A model generated the notes under the pieces. That model was not told where the DNA came from and made no database searches. It saw nothing but the letters and a program-made list of their open reading frames with translations. Both the position numbers and the translations under genes were made by a program. Of a DNA stretch of 33,208 bases, positions 9,042 to 16,670 are shown in pieces. Source of the DNA: RGIG5472 sp051867635 (GTDB taxonomy: Bacteria > Bacillota > Clostridia > Oscillospirales > Oscillospiraceae); the NCBI GenBank assembly GCA_051867635.1, contig JBJDYT010000015.1, positions 1 through 33,208 of the forward strand. The letters run 5' to 3'. The stretch's first letter is position 1. Every line of letters begins with the position of its first letter.

Positions 9042-9929
9042 TCAATCCTTCAGCTTGGGATCCAGCGCATCGCGCAGGCCGTCGCCCATCAGGTTCAGGC
9101 TCAGCGCCGTCAGGCCGATAGCCAAACCGGGGAACACCACCATGTAGGGATACATGGTCATATAGGCCTTCGCCTCGTTCAGCATGGCGCCCCACTCGGG
9201 AGAAGGCGGCTGAATGCCCATACCCACGAAGCTGATGCCGGCCGCGGAAATGATGGCCGAGCCCACCGCCATGGTGGCCTCGACGATGATCGGGCCGATG
9301 GCATTGGGAAGCACATGCTTGAGAATGATCTGATAGGCCGGCGTACCGCAGGACTTGGCCGCCTCGATATACGTCTGGCCCGCCACCGAAAGCACCGCGG
9401 ACCGTGTGATACGGCAGTATCGCGGCACGTTGGAGATGGTCATGGCGATCAGCACGTTGGTCAGGCTGGTGCCCAGCGCCGCCACGATGGCCAGAGCCAG
9501 CATGGTGGTGGGGATGCACATGATGGAGTCCAGCACGCGCATGACGATGGCGTCGAACCTGCCGCCCACATAGCCGCAGACAGCGCCCAGCATGCCGCCG
9601 ATGGTCATGCCGATGATGACCGCGCCGAAGCCCACCAGGAAGGAGTTGCGGGAGCCGTGGACGATACGGGCGAAGATATCACGGCCGTAGTTATCAGTAC
9701 CGAACCAGTGACTGCCGGAAGGACCCTGCAGCCGGTCCGCCGCCACCTGTGTCACAGCCACGTCATAGGACACGATCACGTCCGCAAAGATGACGACCAG
9801 CAGGATAAGGATGAACAGTACCATGCCGAAAACAGCCAGCTTGTTCTTCAGAAAGCGGCGCCAGATCTCCTGCGCGCGGCTCTTCTTCTTGATCTTCGGC
9901 TGATTTGCCATTGCAATTTCCGTACTCAT
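9042..9929 (-). CDS. peptide ABC transporter permease, DppC type
   Basis: This is a 295-residue inner-membrane permease with an N-terminal cytoplasmic stretch, a first helix (about residues 34-54) and then the conserved DppC pattern HWFGTDNYGRDIFARIVHG. The cytoplasmic EAA loop (EAAKSCGTPAYQIILKHVLPN) docks the ATPases, and the C-terminal pattern NLMGDGLRDALDPKL is characteristic. It forms the channel with the DppB permease encoded 22 bases upstream. The ribosome site AAGGGGGAAAG lies before ATG 9929. A second ATG six codons in is possible but less well placed. Confidence 0.93.
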   Translation of the reverse strand: MSTEIAMANQPKIKKKSRAQEIWRRFLKNKLAVFGMVLFILILLVVIFADVIVSYDVAVTQVAADRLQGPSGSHWFGTDNYGRDIFARIVHGSRNSFLVGFGAVIIGMTIGGMLGAVCGYVGGRFDAIVMRVLDSIMCIPTTMLALAIVAALGTSLTNVLIAMTISNVPRYCRITRSAVLSVAGQTYIEAAKSCGTPAYQIILKHVLPNAIGPIIVEATMAVGSAIISAAGISFVGMGIQPPSPEWGAMLNEAKAYMTMYPYMVVFPGLAIGLTALSLNLMGDGLRDALDPKLKD

Positions 9930-9951
9930 AGTCTTTCCCCCTTTCCCCGCC

Positions 9952-10884
9952 TCAGCGTTTCAGATAGCGTGCCTTGATCTGAGGATCGATGAAGGCATAC
10001 AGAATATCCACTACCAGCATGACCAGCGTGTAGCAGGTCGCCAGGATAACGATGGCGCCGACCACCACGGGGATATCCTTCGAGCGGATGGCCGACAGCA
10101 GCAGCGTGCCCACGCCGTTGAGCGTGAACACCGTCTCCACGGTGACCGTACCGCCCAGCAGCACGCCGAAGTTCATGCCCATGATGGTGACCACCGGCAT
10201 CAGCGCGTTGCGCAGCGCGTGCTTGTAGATGACGATGCTCTCCTTCTGGCCCTTGGCCCGGGCGGTCCGGATATAGTCCATGCGGATGGACTCCAGCATG
10301 GAGGTTCTCGTCATACGCAGCTGCGAGGCGATGAAGGAGCATGCTGTCGTGAACCACGGCAAAATGAAGTGTTTGAAGCTGTCTGCGCCGTAGGACGGCA
10401 GCCACCCCAGCTTCAGGGAGAACAGAATGATCAGCATCATGCCGATCCAGAAGGCCGGGAAGGAGGCCAGGGCCATGGCCAGCGTCGTACCTGCCATATC
10501 AAAGAGGCTGTACTGTTTGACTGCCGATAGAATTCCCAGCAGCACACCAAGTACGACGCCGATGAGGGTGGCGCCGGCAGACAGTGTGATCGTCACAGGG
10601 AAACGCTGCATGACCGTCTGGAACACGGACTTGCCGGTGGTCCAGCTGGTGCCCAGGTCGCCGTGGCAGAGATCCCATATGTAGCGCACATAGCGCACCA
10701 AAAACGGGTCGTTCCACCCCAGCTCTTCATTTTTCGCGGCAATGGCTTCCTCCGACGCGTTCTGACCGAGGATCAGATGTCCCGGATCGCTGGGCGTCAG
10801 GTCCATAATGAAATACACCACAAAGACGATGATCAAAATGGTGGGAATCAGTGCCAGCAAGCGCTTAACAATAAATTTTCCCAT
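9952..10884 (-). CDS. peptide ABC transporter permease, DppB type
   Basis: This is a 310-residue permease beginning MGKFIVKRLLALIP, the usual DppB N-terminus, with six predicted helices. It has the DppB pattern GDLGTSWTTGKSV and an EAA loop DYIRTARAKGQKE ahead of a HALRNALMPVV segment, and it ends near DPQIKARYL. An open frame continues 22 codons upstream to 10950, but GAGGAGGGG lies five bases before the ATG at 10884 and family length supports that start. It is the first transporter gene and follows the active amidohydrolase after a 72-base gap that holds a small hairpin. Confidence 0.93.
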   Translation of the reverse strand: MGKFIVKRLLALIPTILIIVFVVYFIMDLTPSDPGHLILGQNASEEAIAAKNEELGWNDPFLVRYVRYIWDLCHGDLGTSWTTGKSVFQTVMQRFPVTITLSAGATLIGVVLGVLLGILSAVKQYSLFDMAGTTLAMALASFPAFWIGMMLIILFSLKLGWLPSYGADSFKHFILPWFTTACSFIASQLRMTRTSMLESIRMDYIRTARAKGQKESIVIYKHALRNALMPVVTIMGMNFGVLLGGTVTVETVFTLNGVGTLLLSAIRSKDIPVVVGAIVILATCYTLVMLVVDILYAFIDPQIKARYLKR

Positions 10885-10917
10885 AGAGTCCCCTCCTCTT
10901 GACAGTTTCCTTTCTCT

Positions 10918-10951
10918 TTTGTGCGGATTCCTGGGAGCGAACCCGCACAAA
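10918..10951 (-). other. small intercistronic hairpin before dppB-type gene
   Basis: A nine-base-pair stem, TTTGTGCGG with CCGCACAAA (10918-10926 and 10943-10951), encloses a 16-base loop. It has no U-run in the sense direction, so it is more likely an mRNA processing or stability element than a terminator. Confidence 0.35.
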
Positions 10952-10956
10952 CAGAA

Positions 10957-12105
10957 TCATACCGCCGCTTTGTATTTGATCTCACCCTCGCCGATGGTGC
11001 AGACCACATGGGCGCCCATGTCGGTGCCGGGGACACCCTTGAACACGGCGAAATTCGCATCCTTGCCGGCCTCGATGGTACCGACCCGCTCCTGCAGGCC
11101 CAGCACCTCCGCCGGATGGATGGTGACCATTCTCATAACGTGGAGGGGATCCGCTCCCTCACGGACGGCCTGCTCCATGTGGCTCAACAGCGCATCCAGG
11201 CCCTCCAGCGGGGAGTCCACGGTGAGGCAGCACTTCACGCCCCGCCGGTCAAGCTTTGCCACCGCGTCGATGTCGACAAAGCGGGATTCATAGAAGGATC
11301 TGCGTCCGCCCACGGGGCCGTAGACGATGGTGCAGCCGCTCTCGGCGATCTCGTCCAGATAGTTCCCGGCGCCCCAGGCGTGCTCGATGGTGAAGCGGAG
11401 GCCGAACTTGCTCAGGATCTGAATGGCGGCCGCCATGTCGTTGTGGGTGCAGTGGATCCTGGCGGGGATCTCCCGCTTCAGCACGGGGATGGCCACCTCG
11501 TACTTCTCGTTGTACGCCACCGGAACGCCGCTCTCCTTCTTCTCCATGTAGGCCTTGGCGTTGGTGAAGTACTCCTCCAGGATGAAGGTGACGCCCATGC
11601 GGGAGTCAGGCTCCTTGCCCTGGTTCTGGAAGCAGCCCTTGGGGTTCTCGCCCAGGGAGAGCTTGAGGCACATGTTCCGCTTGAGGCACATCTCAAAGAT
11701 GTTCTCGCCCCAGGTCCTGGTCGCAAAGCCGGTGCCGTCGATGATGGCGCTGCTGCCGGGGATGACGCCCAGCGTGGTGACGCCGTTTTCCAGCGCGTAG
11801 CGGTAGCAGGGGTTCATCGGGTCGGCGCTGTACAGCGTGTCCATCTCAGGGCTCACCGGGTTGACGGTGTCCGTGCCGTAGGAAAGGGCGCCGACGGCGC
11901 CGCCCGGGGGGCAGAGCCCCGCGTGGGAGTGGCAGTCCACCAGGCCGGGAAGCAGGTTCAGGCCGGTCAGGTCCAGCACCTCCGCGCCGTCCGCGGAAAG
12001 GGCCTTGCCGACCTTCACGATCTTGCCGTCCTCACAGAGCACGTCGCCCACAAAGGGGGCTTCGTCCGTCTGGGGATAAATCGTCGCATTTTTCAACAGT
12101 AACAT
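10957..12105 (-). CDS. amidohydrolase family protein with intact metal site
   Basis: This is a 382-residue TIM-barrel amidohydrolase (imidazolonepropionase/dihydroorotase-like superfamily). A small beta-sandwich at the N-terminus (about 1-52) leads to the strand-1 metal motif DCHSH (H59, H61). It also has H218 and H221 in RIHCTH, H242 in IEHAWG and D297 in TVDSP, and the C-terminus rejoins the sandwich (EAGKDANFAVF). These are the residues expected for a metal-dependent hydrolase of amide or cyclic amide bonds. The substrate is not identifiable. It is 12 bases downstream of a clear paralogue that lacks these ligands and directly upstream of a peptide importer, suggesting action on an imported amide or modified peptide. 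The start has TGAGGAGG nine bases upstream. Confidence 0.88.
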   Translation of the reverse strand: MLLLKNATIYPQTDEAPFVGDVLCEDGKIVKVGKALSADGAEVLDLTGLNLLPGLVDCHSHAGLCPPGGAVGALSYGTDTVNPVSPEMDTLYSADPMNPCYRYALENGVTTLGVIPGSSAIIDGTGFATRTWGENIFEMCLKRNMCLKLSLGENPKGCFQNQGKEPDSRMGVTFILEEYFTNAKAYMEKKESGVPVAYNEKYEVAIPVLKREIPARIHCTHNDMAAAIQILSKFGLRFTIEHAWGAGNYLDEIAESGCTIVYGPVGGRRSFYESRFVDIDAVAKLDRRGVKCCLTVDSPLEGLDALLSHMEQAVREGADPLHVMRMVTIHPAEVLGLQERVGTIEAGKDANFAVFKGVPGTDMGAHVVCTIGEGEIKYKAAV

Positions 12106-12117
12106 GGTTCCGCCTCC

Positions 12118-13233
12118 TCAGTTCTCCGCGCAATACACGGTCTCGCCGCCGATGACGGTCTCCAGCAGCCGGGCCCCCACCTGCGTGACGGGGTTGCCGT
12201 CGTAGATGAGATAGTCCGCGTCCATGCCGGGCTTCAGCAGGCCGATGCGGTCAGAAACGCCGAAGAGCTCGGCGGGGTTCCCGGTGAGCATACGGACCAC
12301 CAACTCGCTGTCCTTGCAGGTACGCATGAGCTTCGACGCGGTCCAAAGGAGCATCTCCTTGCCCCAGGACATGTCGGGCCCCAGCACGGTCAGGCCGAAG
12401 GTCACGCCGTCCTCCGCCAGGCTGGTCAGCTTCGCGAAGTCCATGTTGTGGGCCAGCTGCAGGGAACCCCGGGAGGTGTCGCCCAGGACCACGGCGCAGC
12501 CGCGCTTCTTGATGGATTCCGCCGCACGGTCCGCCTCATAGGAGAGGGTGAAGATGATCTTCATGTCGGGATAGGCGCTGGTGATGTCCAGGAAGCGCTC
12601 TATCTCGCAGGCGTTCTCGCAGGCGACCAGGATGGGCATCTTGCCGCTCTTCACCGCTTCCATCACCTGACGGGTCCTGGCGCTGCGGAAGTCGTCGCCG
12701 TACTCCGTCTTCGCCAGCGCTTCCGCCAGCATCTGTGCCATGGACATGGGGGTCTTGGGGCCGCCCTTGCCCTTGAACACACGGATGACCTCTCCCGTGA
12801 AGGAGGCCTTCAGCGCCACGTCACGGCGCACGGTGATCTTGTTGATGTTCTTGCCCAGGGTCTTGATCACCGCGCAGGTGCCGCCCAACAGGCCCTCGTT
12901 GCCGGGGGTGACCACCATGCTGGTGATGCCCGCCTTGTACAGCTCCTGCAGGCTGACCTCATCCGGATCCACCGAATGCCAGATGTCCAGATAAGGCGTG
13001 ATGGGGCTGGAGTTCTCGTTGTAGTCCTTTGCAAAATAAGCCATGTCCTGGGTGCCCAGGAAATTGCCCGCGTCAATGAAGCCGGGGAAAACGTCCTTGC
13101 CGCTCAAGTCGCGCACATCGCCGTCTCCCGCAAGAGAGGGACCGATCTCTGCGATCTTGCCATCAGCGATGCGAAGGTCTCCCTTGCATACTTCGCCATC
13201 GCCTACATGAATGGTTGCATTCTTCAGAATCAT
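12118..13233 (-). CDS. amidohydrolase-fold paralogue without metal ligands (probable pseudoenzyme)
   Basis: This is a 371-residue amidohydrolase-fold protein whose N-terminus MILKNATI closely matches the next gene's MLLLKNATI and which aligns with it throughout (for example SPITPYLDIWHSVDP against NPVSPEMDTLYSADP). Every metal ligand is replaced: H59 to G56, H61 to F58, H218 to V203, H242 to Y232 and D297 to L284, in a frame that is otherwise intact. A structural or regulatory partner of the active paralogue is therefore likely. The start at 13233 is chosen by alignment, though its ribosome site is weak. The frame is open further upstream; ATG 13281 has AAAGGAG but directly abutting, and the longest version would start at TTG 13386. 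It is the first gene after the LysR-divergent promoter. Confidence 0.85.
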   Translation of the reverse strand: MILKNATIHVGDGEVCKGDLRIADGKIAEIGPSLAGDGDVRDLSGKDVFPGFIDAGNFLGTQDMAYFAKDYNENSSPITPYLDIWHSVDPDEVSLQELYKAGITSMVVTPGNEGLLGGTCAVIKTLGKNINKITVRRDVALKASFTGEVIRVFKGKGGPKTPMSMAQMLAEALAKTEYGDDFRSARTRQVMEAVKSGKMPILVACENACEIERFLDITSAYPDMKIIFTLSYEADRAAESIKKRGCAVVLGDTSRGSLQLAHNMDFAKLTSLAEDGVTFGLTVLGPDMSWGKEMLLWTASKLMRTCKDSELVVRMLTGNPAELFGVSDRIGLLKPGMDADYLIYDGNPVTQVGARLLETVIGGETVYCAEN

Positions 13234-13449
13234 AGCTTTGTTGTCATCCACCGCCCCGCCGCCGGCAAAACGGGATGACATCTCCTTTCTTCCGTATGTT
13301 TTATCAATTTCCCTCCGGAGAGGTTTATCGAACGTAAAAGCGCTCTGTTTTGCAACTTTTTCAAGACAGTTTGTACGATCCGTCAATAAATGCCGGGAAA
13401 TTTCGTCAAAATGCCCCTATTCACGACTGTAATTCTTACTTTTTTAATG

Positions 13450-13458
13450 ATTATAGCA
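13450..13458 (-). promoter_or_regulatory. extended -10 promoter of the LysR-linked operon
   Basis: The minus strand carries TGCTATAAT, a perfect -10 with the TGn extension. The -35 at the right distance is AT-rich but poor, as expected for a promoter that needs an activator. Transcription would start near 13443, giving a leader of about 210 bases before the first amidohydrolase-fold gene. The leader contains no recognised riboswitch. Confidence 0.65.
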
Positions 13459-13482
13459 AATCTTCTCCATAAATAAAAATAC

Positions 13483-13503
13483 ATATTTGATTATCTCAAA
13501 TAT
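13483..13503. promoter_or_regulatory. LysR-type operator (T-N11-A palindrome)
   Basis: A perfect inverted repeat, ATATTTGA-N5-TCAAATAT, contains the TTGA-N5-TCAA (T-N11-A) core of LysR-type binding boxes. It lies between the divergent promoters: it covers the -35 region of the lysR-type gene, allowing autorepression, and is centred about 50 bases upstream of the predicted operon start. Binding by the adjacent LysR protein is inference from position and symmetry. Confidence 0.7.
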
Positions 13504-13515
13504 AAGTTGTAATAT
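13487..13515 (+). promoter_or_regulatory. promoter of the LysR-type regulator
   Basis: TTGATT (13487-13492), a 17-base spacer and TAATAT (13510-13515) precede the regulator. The leader would be only about 16 bases and begins almost at the ribosome site AGAAGGAGG (13522-13530). The -35 is inside the palindromic operator. Confidence 0.65.
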
Positions 13516-13537
13516 ATAGCCAGAAGGAGGCGCATTT

Positions 13538-14416
13538 ATGGACTTATTACAGTTGCGATATTTTTATACAGTCGCCAATACATTGAACATTTCCCAGGCC
13601 GCTGCCATCCACCGTATTTCCCAGCCCGCCATGTCCGCCACCATCTCCAAGCTGGAGTCCGATCTGGGGACCGTTCTGTTCTCCCGGGAGAAAAACCACC
13701 TGTCCCTCACCGGCGTCGGCCTGCAGTTTCTCCACGAGGTGGAGCAGGCGCTGAACCATCTGGATTCGGCCCTGCTGGCCATCGCGGACCCGCCCGCCGT
13801 CCTGCGGGGACATCTGCGCCTGCTGGTCACCATGCACCGTATCACCCTGATCGACTGCATCAGCGGCTTCCGCACGCTGCACCCGGAGGTCACCTTTTCC
13901 ATTGTGAACACCCCCGACAGCAGCGAGCAGTTCGACCTCTGCATCTCCAACTTCCTGCAAAAGGGCCACTTCGACTGTCAGGCCCACCTGTTCCGGGAGG
14001 AGATCCGCATCGCGGTCCCCAAGCAGCACCCGCTGGCCAAGCGGAAATATCTGGACGTCCAGGACCTCCAGGGCGAGCCGCTCATCATCCTGAACACCTC
14101 CAACGAGATGTACAACACCTTCCTGAACATGGCGCGCAACGTGGGCTTCACGCCCAACGTCTCCATCGTCTGCAACGACCTGCACAGCATACGGCAGTAC
14201 CTTATCCATAATTACGGCATCACCTTCGCCCCCACCATCGCGTGGAAGGACTTCTGCGTGGGCGAGTGGGAACTGCTGCCCCTCTCCCTGCCCTTTTACC
14301 GCGACGTTTACATGTACTGGAACCGCAGCGCCATAGCGGAGAACCCCGCGGCCTCCGTGTTCAAGGACTACACCGCCGAGGTCTTCCGGAACCTGGCCGA
14401 AGAATACGACGCATAG
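13538..14416 (+). CDS. LysR-type transcriptional regulator
   Basis: This is a 292-residue LysR-family regulator. The N-terminal winged helix (about residues 1-60) has the canonical pattern NISQAAAIHRISQPAMSATI followed by KLESDLGTVLFSR. A linker helix (about 60-85) leads to a periplasmic-binding-protein-like effector domain (about 90-285). It is divergent from the long minus-strand operon and shares a 300-base control region with it that holds a T-N11-A palindrome, so it is the likely regulator of that operon. The effector is unknown; a peptide-derived amide or amino acid is a guess from the target genes. AGAAGGAGG lies eight bases before ATG, and the downstream terminator shows it is monocistronic. 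Confidence 0.92.
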   Translation: MDLLQLRYFYTVANTLNISQAAAIHRISQPAMSATISKLESDLGTVLFSREKNHLSLTGVGLQFLHEVEQALNHLDSALLAIADPPAVLRGHLRLLVTMHRITLIDCISGFRTLHPEVTFSIVNTPDSSEQFDLCISNFLQKGHFDCQAHLFREEIRIAVPKQHPLAKRKYLDVQDLQGEPLIILNTSNEMYNTFLNMARNVGFTPNVSIVCNDLHSIRQYLIHNYGITFAPTIAWKDFCVGEWELLPLSLPFYRDVYMYWNRSAIAENPAASVFKDYTAEVFRNLAEEYDA

Positions 14417-14512
14417 GGGGGACAGGCCCTATACCTATATAAAAATATCCTCTCCGCCCCCAGAACGGCCCGTCCCACATCAATAAATATCCCCGTCCGG
14501 CGTGGCGCCGCA

Positions 14513-14548
14513 AGGCCCCGGAGGCTGCCGCCTCCGGGGCCTGTTTTT
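14513..14548 (+). terminator. terminator of the LysR-type gene
   Basis: A 13-base-pair GC-rich stem (14513-14525 with 14530-14542, loop TGCC) is followed by G and five T (14544-14548). It ends the LysR transcript ahead of the Pho-box region. Confidence 0.88.
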
Positions 14549-14590
14549 CTCCCGGTCCGCCGCCGGTTCCGCCCGCCGCCGCGTTCTTAT

Positions 14591-14629
14591 TTAACATTCC
14601 GATAACATAGATTTAATTTTGAATTGACA
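14591..14629 (+). promoter_or_regulatory. Pho box: four hexamers at 11-bp spacing upstream of pstS
   Basis: TTAACA (14591), ATAACA (14602), TTAATT (14613) and TTGACA (14624) are spaced exactly 11 bases start to start with five-base gaps. This matches the tandem TT(A/C/T)ACA-like repeats bound by PhoP/PhoB dimers at phosphate-starvation promoters of Firmicutes. The last repeat doubles as the -35. No PhoP or PhoR gene is in the window. Confidence 0.72.
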
Positions 14630-14653
14630 TGCCCCCTCCTGCCCCGCTATAGT
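14624..14653 (+). promoter_or_regulatory. pst operon promoter
   Basis: TTGACA (14624-14629), an 18-base spacer and TATAGT (14648-14653) predict a start near 14660, 60 bases before pstS. The -35 is the fourth Pho-box repeat. Confidence 0.75.
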
Positions 14654-14659
14654 GTTTTC

Positions 14660-14676
14660 GGGACAAGATTTGTCCC
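14660..14676 (+). promoter_or_regulatory. palindrome at the pst transcription start
   Basis: GGGACAA-GAT-TTGTCCC is a perfect inverted repeat with a three-base centre, lying at about +1 to +17 of the pst transcript. It could be an operator for a second regulator or a 5'-end hairpin that protects the mRNA. No U-run follows, so it is not a terminator. Confidence 0.5.
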
Positions 14677-14719
14677 ATTCTGTCACTTTGGACGGAAATC
14701 ATATGTTTTGGAGGTTATC

Positions 14720-15664
14720 ATGAAGAAATTTCTTGCCACTTTGCTCTCCCTGGCCATGTGCCTTTCCCTGCTGATCTCCTGCGGCAGCAGCGACGCGCCC
14801 GCGGAGGGCGGCGACGACGCGGAAGGCGGCGAGGAGAGCTTCCAGTCTTCCGTCATGTTCTGCGGCTCCACTTCCCTGTACCCCATCATTTCCTCCCTGG
14901 CCTCCTCCTTCACCGAGGAGTATGTCACCTGGAACAATGTGGACCCCTCCATGCCTGAGGCCAACATCTCCATCTACGTGGCTCCCGGCGGCTCCGGCGT
15001 GGGCGCTTCCGCCGCCATCGACGGCACAGCCGACTTCGGCATGATCGCCCGCACCATCAAGGACAGCGAGAAGGAAGCCCTGGGCGAGGGCTATCAGGAG
15101 TTCATCGTGGCCCGCGACGCGCTGACCGTTTCCGTCAACGCCTCCAACCCCATCTGCGCCATCATGGATGACATGAGCAGCGACCTCATCCGCCAGATCT
15201 TCGCCGGCGAGCTGACCACCTGGGACCAGGTGGACGCCTCCCTCCCCGCCGAGCCCATCAACGTCTACATCCGTGACCTCTCCGGCGGCGCCTACGAGGT
15301 GTTCCAGAAGGCCATCATGGGTGACAGCGAGATCGCCGCTTCCGCCACCCAGTCCGCTTCCATGACGGAGCTGGCCACCAACATCGTCAACGATCCCTGG
15401 GGCATCGGCTACGCGGGCTTCGGCGCCTATAACAAGGCCAACGCCGACGCCGGCTCCCAGGTCCTCTTCGCCATGAAGGTGGACGGCGTGGAAGCCACTG
15501 AGGAGAACATCATCAGCGGCACCTACACCGTGCAGCGCCCCGTGATGTTCGTCACCGGCGACGCCATCTCCGCCTCCGAGCAGGCCTTCATCGACTACGT
15601 CTTCTCCTCCGTGGGCTACGCGGTGGTGGAAGCCAACGGCTATATCCCCGCTTTCACCGCCTGA
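14720..15664 (+). CDS. pstS: phosphate-binding lipoprotein PstS
   Basis: This is a 314-residue high-affinity phosphate-binding lipoprotein. The signal peptide ends in lipobox LLISC (Cys21) followed by an acidic Gly/Glu linker. Phosphate-contact segments are present: GSTSLYP near the mature N-terminus, GGSGVGASAAIDGTADFGM in the middle, and RDLSGGAYEVF in the second lobe. The start at 14720 is fixed by TTGGAGG just upstream and by the signal peptide; a longer open frame from 14624 would run through the promoter. It is the first gene of pstSCAB, under a Pho box, and is followed by a stable hairpin that would favour its higher expression over the permease genes. Confidence 0.94.
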   Translation: MKKFLATLLSLAMCLSLLISCGSSDAPAEGGDDAEGGEESFQSSVMFCGSTSLYPIISSLASSFTEEYVTWNNVDPSMPEANISIYVAPGGSGVGASAAIDGTADFGMIARTIKDSEKEALGEGYQEFIVARDALTVSVNASNPICAIMDDMSSDLIRQIFAGELTTWDQVDASLPAEPINVYIRDLSGGAYEVFQKAIMGDSEIAASATQSASMTELATNIVNDPWGIGYAGFGAYNKANADAGSQVLFAMKVDGVEATEENIISGTYTVQRPVMFVTGDAISASEQAFIDYVFSSVGYAVVEANGYIPAFTA

Positions 15665-15689
15665 GCTGACCTCTGTTTTCCGCTGAAAT

Positions 15690-15720
15690 AATGCTGCCGC
15701 CGGAAACGGCGGCAGCATTT
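15690..15720 (+). terminator. intercistronic hairpin between pstS and pstC
   Basis: A stem of about 13 base pairs (15690-15702 with 15707-15719) is followed by only three T. It is probably a partial terminator or an mRNA 3'-end stabiliser that lets pstS message outnumber the rest of the operon. Confidence 0.6.
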
Positions 15721-15790
15721 CCATCTTGTCAACGCAAGGCGTTTGCCGTATCATGGATTCCTGTGATCCCTCATGGAAAGGAGAGGCTGT

Positions 15791-16669
15791 ATGGGCAGGA
15801 AATGGAACATCGTATTCACCGTGCTGGTACAGGCCCTGACGGCGCTGTCCGTGCTGGCCCTGGCCTTCGTCATCTATTTCATCGTGCGTGAGGCGCTGCC
15901 CACCTTTCAGGAGGTGAGCCTGACCGACTTCCTTTTCGGCAGCCGCTGGATGCCGGTGGACTACGTCAGCGAGACCTCCTTCGGCATCTTCAACTTCATT
16001 ATGGCGACGCTCTACGTCTCCTTTGTGGCCATGGTGCTGGCGGTGGTTGTGAGTCTCGGCGCGGCGCTGTTTCTCTCCTGCGTGGCCTCTCCCCGGGCGA
16101 GAAGCCTGCTGTATCCCTTCGTGGACCTGCTGGCGGGCATCCCCTCGGTGGTCTACGGCTTCGTGGGGCTGACGGTGCTGGTGAAGCTGCTGCTGAAGGC
16201 GGGCGTCCGCACCGGCTCCTGCGTTCTCGCCGCCGCCATCGTCCTCGCGGTGATGCTGCTGCCCTACCTCGTCTCCTCCTGCAGCGAGACCATGCTGCGG
16301 GTGAAGGAGCGCTACTGCGGCGCGGCGGACGCGCTGGGGGTGGACCGGTGGCACTTTGCGGCGACGGTCATCCTCCCCGCCTCCTGGCGGAACATCCTGC
16401 TGGCCATGATCCTGGCCATTGGCCGGGCCATGGGCGAGACCATGGCGGTGATGATGGTCATGGGCAACGCCAACCTCTTCCCCCGCCTGCTCGGCAAGAG
16501 CGAGTCCATCGCCTCCGTCATCGCCCTGGAGATGGGCACGGCGGTGGTGGGCAGCACCCACTACCACGCGCTGTACGCCGCGGGACTGGTGCTGATGGTG
16601 CTGCTGTTCCTCATCCACGGCGTCATCGGGCTGCTGCGCAAGCGGCTTTTGAAGGAGGGAGGGATCTGA
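15791..16669 (+). CDS. pstC: phosphate ABC transporter permease PstC
   Basis: This is a 292-residue inner-membrane permease. After a long first helix comes the PstC-type region FLFGSRWMP and FGIFNFIMATLYVS, then the pattern LLAGIPSVVYGFVGL. The cytoplasmic EAA-like loop (about GAADALGVDRWHFAATVILP) is followed by AIGRAMGETMAVMMVMGN, highly typical of PstC. The start at 15791 is preferred over the ATG at 15773, because AAAGGAG stands seven bases before 15791 and overlaps the earlier one. It partners with PstA, whose gene begins one base after this stop. Confidence 0.94.
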   Translation: MGRKWNIVFTVLVQALTALSVLALAFVIYFIVREALPTFQEVSLTDFLFGSRWMPVDYVSETSFGIFNFIMATLYVSFVAMVLAVVVSLGAALFLSCVASPRARSLLYPFVDLLAGIPSVVYGFVGLTVLVKLLLKAGVRTGSCVLAAAIVLAVMLLPYLVSSCSETMLRVKERYCGAADALGVDRWHFAATVILPASWRNILLAMILAIGRAMGETMAVMMVMGNANLFPRLLGKSESIASVIALEMGTAVVGSTHYHALYAAGLVLMVLLFLIHGVIGLLRKRLLKEGGI

Positions 16670-16670
16670 T

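Noticed and set aside
13234..13386. A 51-codon N-terminal extension of the metal-less amidohydrolase-fold protein, from TTG 13386.
   Set aside because: It has no ribosome site and no counterpart in the paralogue, and it lies in the AT-rich leader; ATG 13281 remains a weak alternative.
13234..13443. A riboswitch in the roughly 210-base leader of the LysR-linked operon.
   Set aside because: Only a very short CCTC/GAGG stem near 13310 was seen, without a terminator or recognisable aptamer.
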